Shown here: positions 1 to 11,345 of the stretch, piece after piece
How positions within the stretch are numbered: position 1 is the stretch's first letter
Layout: every line of letters starts with the position of its first letter
DNA from: Acanthamoeba sp. SK_2022b
Taxonomy: Eukaryota; Discosea; Longamoebia; Acanthamoebidae
Assembly (NCBI GenBank): GCA_027943245.1
Contig: JANDJZ010000223.1
Location: 1 to 64,000, forward strand
DNA: 64,000 bases
Reading direction: 5' to 3'
The notes under the pieces: generated by a model
What the model saw: only the letters and a program-made list of their open reading frames with translations
The model's database searches: none
Told to the model about the DNA's origin: nothing
Made by a program: the position numbers and the translations under genes

Positions 1-335
1 GGACCACATCTCTCTCCTTCTCTCTCTCCCCTCTCCTCCTATTTCTCGCCTCTACTACTTCACAACTCTGTCGCTCTTTCTCTACTGCTACTTCTTGGAT
101 TGGGCGCGCCGACGATGCGAGAGCGACTGCCCGAGGGCAGGTTGCAAGAGCGTTGCTCCGGTCGAGCGCGCGACCAAATCCACACACACCTCCGCCTCCA
201 AACCGCAGATGTCAGTTTAGACCCTACAGCTTGTATTTATTACTCAAATTCGTTTTCTTTTTCATCAAACCACAACCACACGATCAACCAATCCCCGTGG
301 GCCACGTGGTCGTTCGGTCGAAGCGGGGGGGGGGA
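1..335. other. Flank with no recognised gene
   Basis: Pyrimidine-rich DNA followed by mixed sequence. It lies 3' of the minus-strand DHHC gene. Short open frames occur on both strands but none has recognisable protein character. The CT-rich first 90 bases could belong to a gene outside the window. I see nothing firmer. Confidence 0.4.
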
Positions 336-2225
336 TCACCAGAGCTCGTATTGGTTGTCGGGGTTGGGGTAGGTGGGGCTGTGGTAGCCGTCGGTCTCGG
401 GCGCTGTCGGGAAGAACCACTGCAGCGGCGACGAGCCCATCACCTGCCGCAGGTTGGCCTGCGGGCCCAGGTCGTACCTGTGCCTCAGTTTCTGGGATAA
501 CGTCAGGAGAAGAGGTGAGACAAGCTGGCAGAGGTTTGGGGGAAGGAGGGGAGAGGCAAAGGCAACCTTGTTGCTGGTCCGAGGGCGGCCCCACAGTCGC
601 GCGCGGATGGCCATCTTCTCGATGGTCGTGGTGTTGGTGATGATGAGCCCGAACGTGTGGAAACCCATCGCTGCACCGATCAACAACATCCAAACATCAA
701 CAAAGAGAGCGCAATGGGGCGGAGTCAAGGGGCGGGAATGGGGGAGGGGGTTGGTGGCGTGTACCCGTGAGGTTGATGGTGAAGGCAGCTGCCACCCACA
801 CGATGCAGCCTGCAGTCGTGTCCCCCCCCGGGGGGGGGGATAGTCAGTGAGCGGCCAACCGACGCAGAGCCGCGAGCGCAGCACGTACCGATGGTGATGC
901 CATTGATCCACAGTTGTTCGGTGGAGTACTTGTCACTCTGCGGCCAGGATAGGTGAGCGCACACGAGCGCACACACGCAGACGAGCATGCAAGCACGTAC
1001 GTGTTTGAAGAGATCGTAGATGCGGAAGCTGAAGAGGGTGAGGAACATCGCGCCGACGCCCGCGCCGTAGACGAGGAACAGGAAGAAATACTTGAGGTTG
1101 TTGTGGCCCACGCCTGACGCACGACAAAGTATAAGAATCCACGATCATCGACGTGGAGCGCGCACGCACGCACGCACGCACGCACACGCACACACACACA
1201 CACAACAGCAGATGCGGTTGGATGATGTGGGAGAGAGCGAGGCCTCGTACAGTTGTTGATCCAGGGGCAGTGGTGGTCCATGCGGAGCACGCATCGGTTG
1301 CAGTGGCGGCAGTGGTGGGCGCGCGCCGGGCGGTAGGACGCGCACTTCTTGCAGTGGTTGCTGTCCTCCAGCACTTCGATGTCCGACATCGGCTTCTTCT
1401 TGGTCTTCTTCTTCTTTGCCTTCTTCTTCTTCTTGTTCTTTGCCTGTTTTGTTGGTTGCACGCCAGTTGGTCAGCCATGCAACATGTACCGGAGGTGGGG
1501 AGGAGATCGAACGTCGCTTTCGCTTTCGCTTTCGTGTTCGCTTTCCCCTTCGCTTTCGCTTTCGCGGTCGCTGTGATCGGAGGACGACGACGACGAGTCG
1601 TCGACCTCGTCCGTGTCCGCCCACGCGCGCTCCTTGCCCTTTTCGGAGGCCTCCCCGCCGTCACCGCCATCGCCATCGCCATCGCGGCCGCCGCCGCCTA
1701 GCAGCGTCATCTCCACGTCATCGCTCGGCCGCCCCGGCTCGCGGTCGCGCTCCACGGCCACCGAGTGCAGCCGGCCCTCCTCCATCTCCGGCGGCACCTA
1801 CTCCCTCCCCCACACAAGTCAGCTCGCGCGCGTGTGTCGTGTCGTGTTGTGTCGTGTGTGCGCGTGTGTCGTGTCGTGTCGTGTCGTGTCGTGTCGTGTC
1901 GTGTCGTGTCGTGTCGTGTCGTGTCGTGTCGTGTCGTGTGTCGTACGTAGCCAGGGAGAACGAAGCCGGGGTCGGCTCGGATGGCAAAGTAGTAGGAGGA
2001 GAGGCAGAGGACGACGAGGAGGTGAAAGGCGGTGAGGACGAGGATGTGGGAGGTCTCCTGGGCGGTGTACATCATGTAGGGGATGAACACGTAGTGCCAC
2101 ACCGACCAGTAGCCCACGGCGCAGAAGCCCCACACGAACATCACGAGGAAGCGGCCGCCCCAACGCACGAAGGAGTCCAGGGCCGCAAGCGCTGCCCTGC
2201 GCCTCGCGCTCGCTCGCATGTGCAT
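336..2225 (-). CDS. DHHC-type protein S-palmitoyltransferase
   Basis: Multi-exon integral-membrane palmitoyltransferase that transfers palmitate to cysteines of membrane-associated proteins. Exon 1 (ATG at 2225) encodes two hydrophobic segments ([16 protein letters not shown] and [20 protein letters not shown]) followed by the family DPG motif (RADPGF). A Ser/Glu/Asp-rich cytosolic stretch and a Lys-rich run precede the cysteine-rich domain at about 1260-1400, with [17 protein letters not shown] and the catalytic DHHC. Two further membrane segments follow ([26 protein letters not shown]) and then a TTxE motif (TTIEK). The stop is at 336-338. The TTxE and DPG motifs support an active enzyme. 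Exons are joined by short GT-AG introns, the first holding a long GACAC repeat on the sense strand. The start codon lies only about 65 bp from a CpG-depleted transposon island, so little native promoter may remain. Confidence 0.9.
1845..1938. repeat. GTGTC pentanucleotide microsatellite in DHHC intron 1
   Basis: About 16 near-perfect units of GTGTC (GACAC on the gene's sense strand), beginning immediately after the donor GTACG. The same pentamer recurs in an intron of the FAF2-like gene at 31,021-31,069. Confidence 0.9.
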
Positions 2226-2289
2226 CTTTTTTCTGCTGTGCGTATGTGTGTGTTTTCTGGATTGACGAATTGAATGAATTCAAGTTCAG

Positions 2290-4477
2290 TCCATCAAAAG
2301 TGAATTATAAATAAAATTATAATCCATTATTTCAGGTGAAAAAAAAGGAACAGTGGAGGGGAGCAAAAAATAAATCGCGAATGATGCACAAACCAGTTGT
2401 GGCCACAACACACTTGAGGCCGTTGAGCGCTGTCGGGGGTCAACACGTGGACAAGAAGAACTGGCCACCGCCGCTTCCTGTCTGACAACAAATTTGGCCT
2501 TTTGCTCTGCAACTTTGCTGCACAACTAGAATGCGGACACTTGCATTCCCCGTGTCGTGGCTGTCCCCCTGCTGGGTGTGTACAAGGTTTTGCTGTAGCT
2601 GCCACCTTTACTTATGGACCGGCCTGCACCATGCTTCCTGCCACTGCCCCACAAGCATTATGCAAGCCCCAATGCATATTAGAACCTGCATATCTGGTTT
2701 TGTGTTACTGTGCTGCAAACCCCACAGCAAAGGCACAGCACATCCAAAAACACAGAGTATCCTGTCCTCTGCAACCTGTCTCCCTGACAACACTTGGCTC
2801 AAGTTGGAGAAGCACCTGCACACCACAAGAGTATACCAAAAAAGTTCTTCGGGAAAATATCAAATCCACCAGATACTTCCCACTTCCTCCTCCTTCACCA
2901 CAACCAGTGTGCATCAATAGGTATTAATCACAGAAAAGAGGGGCAATGGAACCTCACATTGGTGCTCTTGCCATCAAGATTATCCACGATCTGTGAATCA
3001 ATCCTTGCAGTCACAAACTGCAATAAGTACATTTCACCACTATTTCTCTCAAGAAAACATATTGGTGCTGTATGCTCCTAAAGTTTTTGCTGGTGGGCTT
3101 CTGGTTCAGGTGGGGTGCAGGTATTGAACAGCTGCTCCACCGCCACAACTTCACTTCCTTCATTTGCCACCCAGAAGTTGATGACTTAGGCCATTGCTGC
3201 TGCCACTTTGCAAGGTTTGCCTCCATTGTTATTAACTGTGGTGTTTAAGGTGGCACAGCAATTGTTGGACCTGCCATTGCAGTCATGTCTATATGCAAGA
3301 GCAAAACAGAGCAGTGAGCTGTGGTGGTTGGGAAGAACGCATTTATTGTGCTGTGTGTTCTTGGATGTGGACACAGTGGTGGTAGTACAAGACCAGGTAC
3401 TTGTACTGCAGCATCGATAGAGCTTGCAGCAGCAGCTGCGGCACTTGCAAGTCAGCTGGTGGGTGTGGATGTGTGCCTTTATGAAGGCAAACACAAACTA
3501 ACACAGGTTAAGTTCTGGTGAGTATGTTGGGTGTTGAGTGTTACTACACACCAAGACATTCCGCCACTGTTTTCAATTGGCACCAAGGTACTGAAAAACT
3601 TTTTTGAAGGGTTAGAAGAGATCAAGTTCCAACAATTTAAACACAATCCATGTTGACCAATGCATTTTATCAAGTACATCTGATTTTCAAACTGTTTTAC
3701 CTCAGTGTTCCCAATTTGAAGCTTTTTTTGGAGGCCTTGTACATATCTTGGTGTATTTTTATTCCATTTGTGTATACATTGTCAAAAGTGTCATTGTTAC
3801 TTTTTTCTGAACACTCTGTTCTAATGCCAGTATGCAACATGAGAGATCTAGTAGCTATCAACTGTGCTGCCAATCACCACCTGCCCAATTTGAGCTACAA
3901 AATGCCAAGAGTCCTGGAGTGCCATAGCCCACAGCAGCAGACATAACCAGTACCATGGCCATAGTGGTGGCAATGGATTCCACAAGTCACTGGACTCATG
4001 TGAGGGGAGGCAATGAAGCTTGACCTCCTACCATTGAGCAACAAGGACTCTGTCACTGGATTGCTCTCATGCCACCTACCAGCTTGGTGTGGCACTGGAG
4101 AGCCAACCACACCATCCTTGCATGGAGGGTGTCGCCATTGGCCTGAGGGATACCCCCACCATGCTGAGAACAGCAACACTACTTCGCCCCTCAGGACAAA
4201 GGTACACATGCCCCACATCAAGGGATCACCCAATGACCAGCCCATATCATCTCCCAATTAGGGCCAGCACCCAACAAGAAGAATGGCAAGCTACGCCTGA
4301 CACTCAACCAACAATTTTGCCAACAACCAATTTGTGACCTCAAAATTCCAGTACTGTGGACTTATGGTGACCATTGATTGCCTTCCACAAAGCCAAGGGT
4401 GGGTTGGTTGTTGGGTGCCCACGACCAGTTTTGCGTATGGGGAGGCCAGTCTGAATGGTAGGACATTGTAGCCTGTT
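2290..4477. other. CpG-depleted DNA, unclassified transposon debris
   Basis: AT-richer sequence with an abrupt loss of CpG. From 2641 to 3420 I count 5 CpG in 780 bp, against 3-6 per 60-bp line in neighbouring genes, while TG and CA are abundant. No open frame looks like a conserved protein. A 37-bp sequence at 4381-4416 recurs at about 4632-4668, flanking a small palindromic element. A segment at about 3783-3830 resembles one at 11,370-11,420 in another island. Probably old, mutated mobile DNA. Confidence 0.6.
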
Positions 4478-4627
4478 AACTGAGTGTTCCTGAAAATAAG
4501 ACACTGCCCCTTCTCAAAATGTCTACAGTTTTCAACAGTCAAATCAGCAGTCATGCAGCGTAGACATGCCCAGACAGGTGCTGTCTACAGAAAAAGAGTC
4601 AGTGTCTCATTTTCCTGAACACTCAGT
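4478..4627. repeat. Palindromic left terminal repeat, MITE-like
   Basis: The segment starts AACTGAGTGTTCCTGAAAAT and ends with its near reverse complement, ATTTTCCTGAACACTCAGTT. It is therefore itself a miniature inverted-repeat unit of about 150 bp with 27-bp arms. It is flanked on both sides by the same 37-bp direct repeat. The right copy of the larger element (7397-7525) is the same unit inverted, with trimmed ends. Confidence 0.7.
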
Positions 4628-6179
4628 TTGTTCTTCCACAAAGCCAAGGGTGGGTTGGTTGTTGGGTGAAGTTCCTTTGCCCCTCCAATGCAGCCCAACT
4701 CAACTGGTCATACAATCAGACAGAACAACAACACTTGATGTACCTTCACCTCTCAAAGCAGGCATTTGTTCTTGGTGGGCTCTTACTGTAAGGGCAGTAG
4801 TTTGGCCTAGAGGGACATGCAATGGATCAGCAAGTGGAAAAACAAGGATGTCTTTGAACAACACTATGCATCTGTGTGCACCCATCAACTACATGCAGCA
4901 ACTGATTGGTGGAACTGATGACACACTAGGCATGAACCAGTAAAAACCAGAGGACAACAGGGCAGAGGATCTGCTTGCCTAGAAGACAACCAAGACAATG
5001 ATAGTGTCTCTGACCCAGAGTTGGGGATCTGCAACACCCTTCTTCCACCAGACACCTGAGTTGATTCACCAAAGCGCACACCCAACAATACATTTAATCC
5101 AGGTCATTGTTGTGATTTTTATTGATATTAGCTCCGACAGAGCAGGCATATCATCAATGATGTGTGTAGGATTGAAAGCACTCAAGTGGGTTGTCCACTA
5201 ACAAGATAAGACTCCCACACAAGGAGGTGGGAAGGAGGCACATATGCTGATCCCAGCAAAAGGTGTGGCTCCTGTAAGGCAGTCACTGAAGTAGCCTGGT
5301 GGTGGTTTAGAGTGCGAAGAGCACCAACAAGAAGCCCAGGAGAGTAAATTGGGATGTGCTCATTGCAGCAGATGGTCTCCACTCACTTCTTCTGCAGCAA
5401 CACTGTGGCCATGGTAGGCAATGAAGAAGTTTATTAAACTTGTTAACATCTCCTTGAAATCTGTACACATGAAAGATTTAGAATGGACCACATACACGTA
5501 CATAACCACAAAAGCTCAGGAATAGAGTACCTTTCTTGGTGAACTGCATGTCCTTGCCCTCCACTTACATTCAGCACCTTGCTGGACAAGACCATTAATG
5601 GTACCCAGCAGAGCCTCATCCTTAGCCAAATGATTTCAGAGGTAGAGCGGTGTAAATGGCATGGCACACTTATGCTGGGTGTAGAGGTCCTCAAGCTTCT
5701 GTCTGCTCCTGCGCCACTGCCCTGGCTCCAGTTTCTGGATGATACCAGTGTAGTTTCACCATTTCTGGTAGGCTGCCTTGTGGTTGGAGGACCCCAGCAT
5801 AAACAGTGCTAGATGCAGTAGAGCAACATGCCATTGATCTTTAACAAGCAATGCTGCAGCAGACACTGCCTGGGCATGTTTGACAATGCCATTCTCCAAG
5901 CTTGCAGGATACAATATCGCAGCATGTCGCAGGCTGCATGACACCAATGGTAGAGGACAATGATGTTGTGTTCAATTATGGATCACCAGCCACTTATAAG
6001 CCAAATAAACTATGTCAACCATAAGCATCAAGTTGCATGCATGACAGCCTATGGTATTTCAGAAAACAAGATGGCCTATTTCCAAAACAATGATACCTTG
6101 CAAATGGGGAGGTTGTCTACAGATGCTACCACTTGTGCTTGTGCTTGGATCAAGCATATGCCCATTTGGGCTACTGAAA

Positions 6180-6774
6180 CAATGGTCTGATTAAGCCCTT
6201 GACATTCTTTAAGCTCTTACTCACAGTGCACAAGAATGTCAAGTTCCCCAAGTTCTGTGTACTGGGCCTATGCAGCATCTGTGCATCAACAAGCTGAAGA
6301 AGCAAAGTTTGAGCAGCCCAGCTGAAGAAGCAAAGTTTGAGCATTTGTGCCTTATTGAAAAGGAGCGCAAGATGTATCACCTTTATGAGCAGGAAGCAAG
6401 CACTGATCCTGGTGGGGTCTTCTCTGTGATTATGGATGGTTCAAGTGATGTGATACTTCCCATGGCCTACAACCTTATACCTGCAGCTTGTGAGAACAAG
6501 AACAAGTACATGCTGGCTTACAGTCACTGGCTAGTGCATAACCAAGTCTTCCATAATATCACCATCTCTTTTCTGCTGGTGGACACACCCATGAGGACAT
6601 TGATGAGATGTTCTCCACATTTGTTGTGGGCATGAAGTACAATCCTTGTGTGTTTACTGTTGATGACTTTGTGCAAGGGCTCAACACTTGGTACTCCAAC
6701 AATATTCATAAGCCAGAGCCCCTTTTCCTGCTTGAATGTTGGTCATTCAAGACCTGGCTGGACCCTGAAATCTG
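6180..6774 (+). pseudogene. Broken DUF7869-like transposase
   Basis: Read across frames, the segment gives HKNVKFPKFCVLGLCSIC, then FSVIMDGSSDVILP, then GGHTHEDIDEMFSTFVVGMK, ending in a stop after WLDPEI at about 6774. The order C-x2-C, (I/V)MDG and GHTHEDID matches the DUF7869-bearing transposon proteins that I know from invertebrates and fungi (family assignment from memory). At least three frame changes and an internal tandem duplication (AAGCAAAGTTTGAGCA at about 6300 and 6326) show it is dead. It lies in CpG-poor DNA between two inverted repeats. Confidence 0.65.
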
Positions 6775-7396
6775 AGGTGTGAAGGGCACCACATGCCCAC
6801 ATATCTTTTGCTTTACTCATGGTGATGATGGAAAATGGAGCTGAAAACCAAGTACTACCAAACCAGTTCCTCAGCTTGGATGGGCCCCTACCATTTCCTT
6901 GAGTCATGTCCCACCCCCTGGTTCCTGCTCAGCTTGATCCAACCACTCTCAAGGATACCCTGCATGCCCTCACAGACCTCAACAACTGTGCTCCGCTCCA
7001 GGCCTCTTATTAGCACATGGTATCTCTGTTAAATAATCCTCCTCATGAATGCCTACTTGTGAATCCATTTCAGTGGGTTTACAACTATGCTGCTTCTCAA
7101 GGCCATGATACTATTCCTGCTGAGCCTCTTGGCCCACCTTACTGTGCTGGCCTCACCCTAACAGGCAAGGTCACCTCTGATCTCACCATCCCTTCCAAGA
7201 AACAAAGCTTGTGTGGTTAGGCTGGGCTGAAAAATGACTGGAATGTCAAAAATGTGCACAGTGAACTTCGCACTGGACCAGCTTCACTGCTGTGTCTACA
7301 TGCCCTGGTCAAGTCACTTGGGTTAGTACATGCTGGAGGAATGCACTTGCCAGGCAACAGATGCACCTGAGCAAAAGCAACACAACAAGACAAACA

Positions 7397-7525
7397 ACTT
7401 CAGGAAAATGAGACAGGGCTCATTTTCTGTAGACAGCACCTGTCGGGGAAGGTGTCATAAATGTCTACGCTAATGGGACAGTGGAAAACTGTAGACATTT
7501 TGAGAAGGGGCAGTTAGAACACTCA
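7397..7525. repeat. Right inverted terminal repeat
   Basis: Reverse-complement match to 4478-4627, sharing the GTCTACAG, CAGGTGCTGTCTACAG and GAACACTCAG blocks, with small indels and substitutions. It marks the right end of the DUF7869-type relic. Confidence 0.7.
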
Positions 7526-7856
7526 GGCAGCTAATTGCTCCTGAAGATGAAGTGGTATCAATATCTCTTATTCTTATACTTACTCACAGGCCAATGCTCC
7601 TTCTCTGAGGAAGAGGTGCACTGCCAGTTTAGCCAGTTTATAATCTCAAGTGGTGTTCCTTTGTCTATTGTTGACAGTGCTGCAATTTGTGCCTTTATTG
7701 CATATCTCCACCCTCAATATACAGTACCAAGCTGGCGTACTCTATGTGCCTGTCTTCTGGGTGAGTGTGAAAGTGATACACTCTGTCAAGAATAAGCAAT
7801 AGCATGCCAGGTCAACCCACACCAGATGCTTTTTGAACAGGTATTGCATTCTTCGT

Positions 7857-8182
7857 AGAACGCCGAGGGTGGCTGCATCACTGTCCCCGCCCACTATGGC
7901 ACCGGCCAGTGCTACCACATCCTGCCCTTCAACAACGCTGCGTTGTCCTTCCAGGTGTTCAACAGCGCCGCCACCAACGCGGTCGGTCTGGAGCTCTTCT
8001 ACGATATCGACTGCACAGGCACCTCGACCCAGGTGCGCGAGCTGTACAGCCCCTCCATGCCTGCCGGTTTCAACGACATGGTCACCTCTTGTACATCTGC
8101 TCCAAGACGCCCGCCCAACTCTGCTATGGCTTACCCCTTTCCCGGTCTCTTCACCACCACAGTCAAGTTCATTGCGCAGTAG
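7857..8182 (+). pseudogene. 5'-truncated gene for a Cys-containing, probably secreted protein
   Basis: An open frame of about 108 codons with gene-like CpG-rich codon use begins right after a CTTCGTAG acceptor-like site at the edge of the transposon island. It encodes NAEGGCITVPAHYGTGQCYH, then a segment including ELFYDIDCTGTST, and ends KFIAQ with a stop at 8180-8182. No ATG, signal peptide or upstream exon survives. The sequence composition changes within about 20 bp, so the 5' part was probably removed or displaced by the mobile DNA. I do not recognise the family. If a first exon survives within or beyond the island, the gene could still be intact. Confidence 0.5.
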
Positions 8183-8594
8183 AGACTTGGCATCAGCAAG
8201 TGGACCAGCGTTGCTCCTTCCTTTCTTTCCTTTCTTTTCGAACCGTGCCGCCAACAGGCAGTTAACTTAGTTGGATGATGCTTTCTGTGGTCTTACATTG
8301 TGGTGACGACTTGGTCGTAGCACTTTAGCATGTGCCTCTTTTCCTCACCGCGCAGTACATCTACTGACCCAACACGCAAGCCCCCTGCGTCGTGGGCGCC
8401 ACAGGAGCCGCGGAGCGAAAATGTTGCGTGTGGCGGATATAAATTTTCACAAGGATAATTGCTGCGATTGGCGCACAAAGATAGCGAACAGCAGGTCTGC
8501 AACTCGGGTTTAAAAGGGTGGACGGGCGCCCACAATATCCTCACCATTAACATTCTAAGCGCTACGCCTACCCAATACTCAAGCTTACACAAGG
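8183..8594. promoter_or_regulatory. Intergenic region with SDR promoter elements
   Basis: This 412-bp gap holds the 3' flank of the truncated gene and the promoter of the downstream dehydrogenase. A TATA-like GTTTAAAAGG lies at 8508-8517, about 80 bp before the ATG, and GGATATAAATTTT lies further up at about 8436. No open frame looks coding. Confidence 0.45.
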
Positions 8595-9459
8595 ATGGAC
8601 TTTGGGTTGAATGGCAAGATCGCATTCGTCACCGGCTCCTCGGCCGGAATCGGCCGCCAAACGGCCCTTCTCTACGCAAGCTCGGCGCCAACGTCGCCGT
8701 CACCTACCACTCTGACGAAGCAGGGGCCGCCTCGACCGTCGAAGCCATCAAGGCCCAGGGCTCCGAGGCGATCGCCGTCAGGTACGACTTGGAGAGCCCC
8801 GAGTCAGTCAAGGCAGCGGTCGATGCCGTGGTGGCCAAGTGGGGCCGCATCGACGTGTTCGTCGCCAACGCCGTCCGGTGGCCGGGCTTTGCCGACCTGA
8901 GCCCGTTCCACCTCACGCCCCACGACAAATGGCTGCCAGTCGTCCGTGGCAACATCGTGCGATCACAACCCAAGCCCAAAAGCTACTTGCTGCCACGCCC
9001 ACACCCACGCACCCACTCACTCTCCTCATCTTACAACAGGAAGGCGTGTTCCTCACGCTTCAGCTCGTCGTGGCCCACATGCGCTCGTCGGCCGAAAGCA
9101 GTGGAGGCTGGGGCGGTCGCATCGTGCTCGTGAGCTCGTCGCTCGCCGACGAGGGCCTCCCGCTGACCGCGCCCTACGCCACGGCCAAGTCCGCCCTCCG
9201 TGGGCTGGCCCTCGTGCTGGCCTCCGAGCTGGGCCCGCTGGGCGTGCTGGTCAACGTGGTCAAGCCGGGCCTCACCTCCACCGAGCGCACCGTGACCGGC
9301 CGCGTGCCCGACGTCTTCATCCAGAGGGAGACCGAGGGCACGCCCACAGGCAGGCTGGCCACGCCCGAGGACTTGGCCAAGGTGATCGTGTTCTTCGGGT
9401 CGGCCGCCAACGGCAATGCCACGGGACAAATCATCACCGTCGACGGCGGCAAGCAGTAA
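8595..9459 (+). CDS. Short-chain dehydrogenase/reductase (FabG-like), with a frame break
   Basis: NAD(P)-dependent oxidoreductase of the classical SDR superfamily. Exon 1 starts MDFGLNGKIAFVTGSSAGIG, with the cofactor motif TGxxxGIG, and exon 2 (from 9040, after an intron at 8957-9039) carries the catalytic Ser block (VLVSSSLADE) and Y-x3-K (YATAK). It ends ITVDGGKQ at 9459. The usual NNAG is replaced by ANAV. Between TALLYA and KLGANVAVTYHSDEAGA the frame changes: one A appears missing at about 8678 (GCAAGCTC where GCAAAGCTC would keep frame). Either the gene is recently broken or the assembly has a one-base error; all other motifs are intact. It sits between two transposon islands. The substrate cannot be predicted. 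Confidence 0.8.
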
Positions 9460-10362
9460 AGAGGCTGAATTGTGCTGCCGACTTGAGCTGTTCTGCTTCT
9501 GCTTGATGTTTTTGTTGCTTCCGCACCAGGACTTCGTTGCTGTGGGCCGCGCCTGCAAAAAAGTTTAGTAATAAAAATCAGCAATTTCGTTTTGTTGATT
9601 AAAAGGGGATACATACAAGAACTTGCTCGGTGGCTAAGGCAGTGCTCAAAACTGGAGCAAGGCTGAAACACACAGTAGTGGAGCTTGGTTTCATGCTCTT
9701 GCCCTTTTGCCTTTACCCTTTCATACATCCAGGGATATGGCAAAGAGGGCACATCTTTGGTGTTTTGCACCTCCTACTTTTGTCCACTTCAAAGTTCTCT
9801 GGGGTAGAGTGTGGAGTTGTTGGTCACTGGAGCTATTCAGAACCAACTCAAACCATGACTTTGGTCAACTCATACAACTCATCATAAGTGGTTATGGTAG
9901 TGACATCAACCAGTGTCCCAGCTGTCATGGAGGATGGAGGATAGAGCATGAGCAGCAAGATAAAATCAACTCAAGCAGGAGTTTTTTTTACCTAGAAAAA
10001 GTTGACAAATACTATCTTAAACTTAATCTTCATCTTCATCTTTTTCTTGCTGTCTTCCATTCATGCCGTGCAAACCTCTCCACTCTATCACAGAGCATGC
10101 CAAGCACCAAGAATCTGTGCTGCCAACACTACTGGCGGTCATGTTGTTGGGCATTGGGGGTGTACACCTTGGAACATGGGCCAGCCATGGCTGCACATGC
10201 CTTCCAAGTTGATGAAGCTCTGGCCTGCTACTGGAGACAAAAAGTAATTGACCCTTCCTTTCACAATAAGCCCTGTGGGGGTTTTTCATACTGGTACATG
10301 TCCCAAATCACATTCCTAATGAAGATTTTGGCTAATCTCCCTGAAGTGGGCTCAAATATGGT

Positions 10363-10920
10363 GCAGAGGTTGATAATCTGATACAGCAAGTCCTGTGGAA
10401 TCTTGTGCAAGAGCACCCGGCACACACAATTAGTGACTTCACAGCTGAATTTCATCAGCTTGGGGTGCCACTCCAGCCAAATTTTATTCAGTGGATTTTT
10501 GCAGCCTGGCAATGGAGCTGGAAGAAGCCAACAATTCAACATCAGCTTAAGTACACACGCGCCAATATTCAGTATTATTCTGAGTGGGTATCCCTCATTC
10601 CACACCTCCCTTTGGTGTCTCTCAAGTTCTGTGACAAGTCACATCTTGTTTCTTGCCACCTCCACCACAACAAAATCATAGGGCCACAATCTCTCTGTGA
10701 TGCCACCAACCTCTCAGATTCGTTTTCATTGACCCTGCTCACTGACCTCAGCAACGTCAACAACCCATTCTACATTGACATCCAAGCTGAGTCCAATTCA
10801 CAGATCAATTTTCTGAACTTTGTCAAGGCTGGGGTCAAGGCAGGGCAACTCCAGTGTGGGGACACTTTGGTGCTGTGACACGCACACAACTTCGCCTGCT
10901 GTTTGCTCAACACAGCATCA
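10363..10920 (+). pseudogene. Broken DDE transposase, Tc1/mariner/IS630-like
   Basis: A helix-turn-helix-like region (NLVQEHPAHTISDF, then FIQWIFAAWQWSWKKPT) is followed by IPHLPLVSLKFCDKSHLVS. The latter aligns by eye with the (K/R)F-x-DE-x-HF strand around the first catalytic Asp in this superfamily. Then come LTDLSNVNNPFYIDIQAESN and AGQLQCGDTLVL with a stop where the second catalytic Asp (D-N) should follow. Shifts and substitutions, including DE-to-DK at the first site, indicate an inactive copy. Family placement is from motif order only. Confidence 0.55.
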
Positions 10921-11078
10921 CCTACCACTTTTGAAGAACTGGTTTGTCACAAACATCTTTAAAGCCTTGGTACTGATGCACATCGGGTCTGAGTTTGTGG
11001 CGACATGCCTGTTTTGCACATGTAACATGGTACATAAAGTGAAATTTCTTCTAAATACCTTGTATCTCACCTAAAATA

Positions 11079-11345
11079 TGTACATCTCTGGGCTGGGGTG
11101 GAAGAACCGATGCACATCAGTTCAACGCTTCTCTTGTGGGTGAAGGTCCCTGATGATGAAAAAGTGATATCTTGAAATGTACGAAATGCATAGATGCCCA
11201 TTGGGTCAAGTACATCTTTGGGCGGTGGTGGGCAAACTGATGTGCATCAGGTCAACACTCACTTTAGTTGTTTTTTGATGAAAAAGGTAGATCAGAAAAA
11301 GTCACATATGCGGATGTACAGAATATGCATGGGTTCACCTTGGGT
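11079..11345. repeat. Imperfect tandem repeat, period about 130 bp
   Basis: Two diverged units each begin GTACATCT(C/T)TGGGC, continue with GATG(C/T)(A/G)CATCAG and TGATGAAAAA, and end near TTGGGTCA. A partial third unit follows. The repeat lies within CpG-poor mobile DNA. Confidence 0.5.

Larger units (their letters stand above)
4478..7530 (+). mobile_element. DUF7869-type DNA transposon relic with inverted terminal repeats
   Basis: About 3 kb bounded by imperfect inverted copies of a 130-150 bp sequence: left copy 4478-4627, right copy about 7397-7525. Both contain GCCCCTTCTCAAAATGTCTA (read on the plus strand at the left and the minus strand at the right) and CAGGTGCTGTCTACAGAAAA. Between them, at about 6180-6774, lies a degraded transposase-like frame. 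No clear target-site duplication is visible. The interior is CpG-depleted throughout. Element boundaries are inferred from the repeats alone. Confidence 0.65.
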
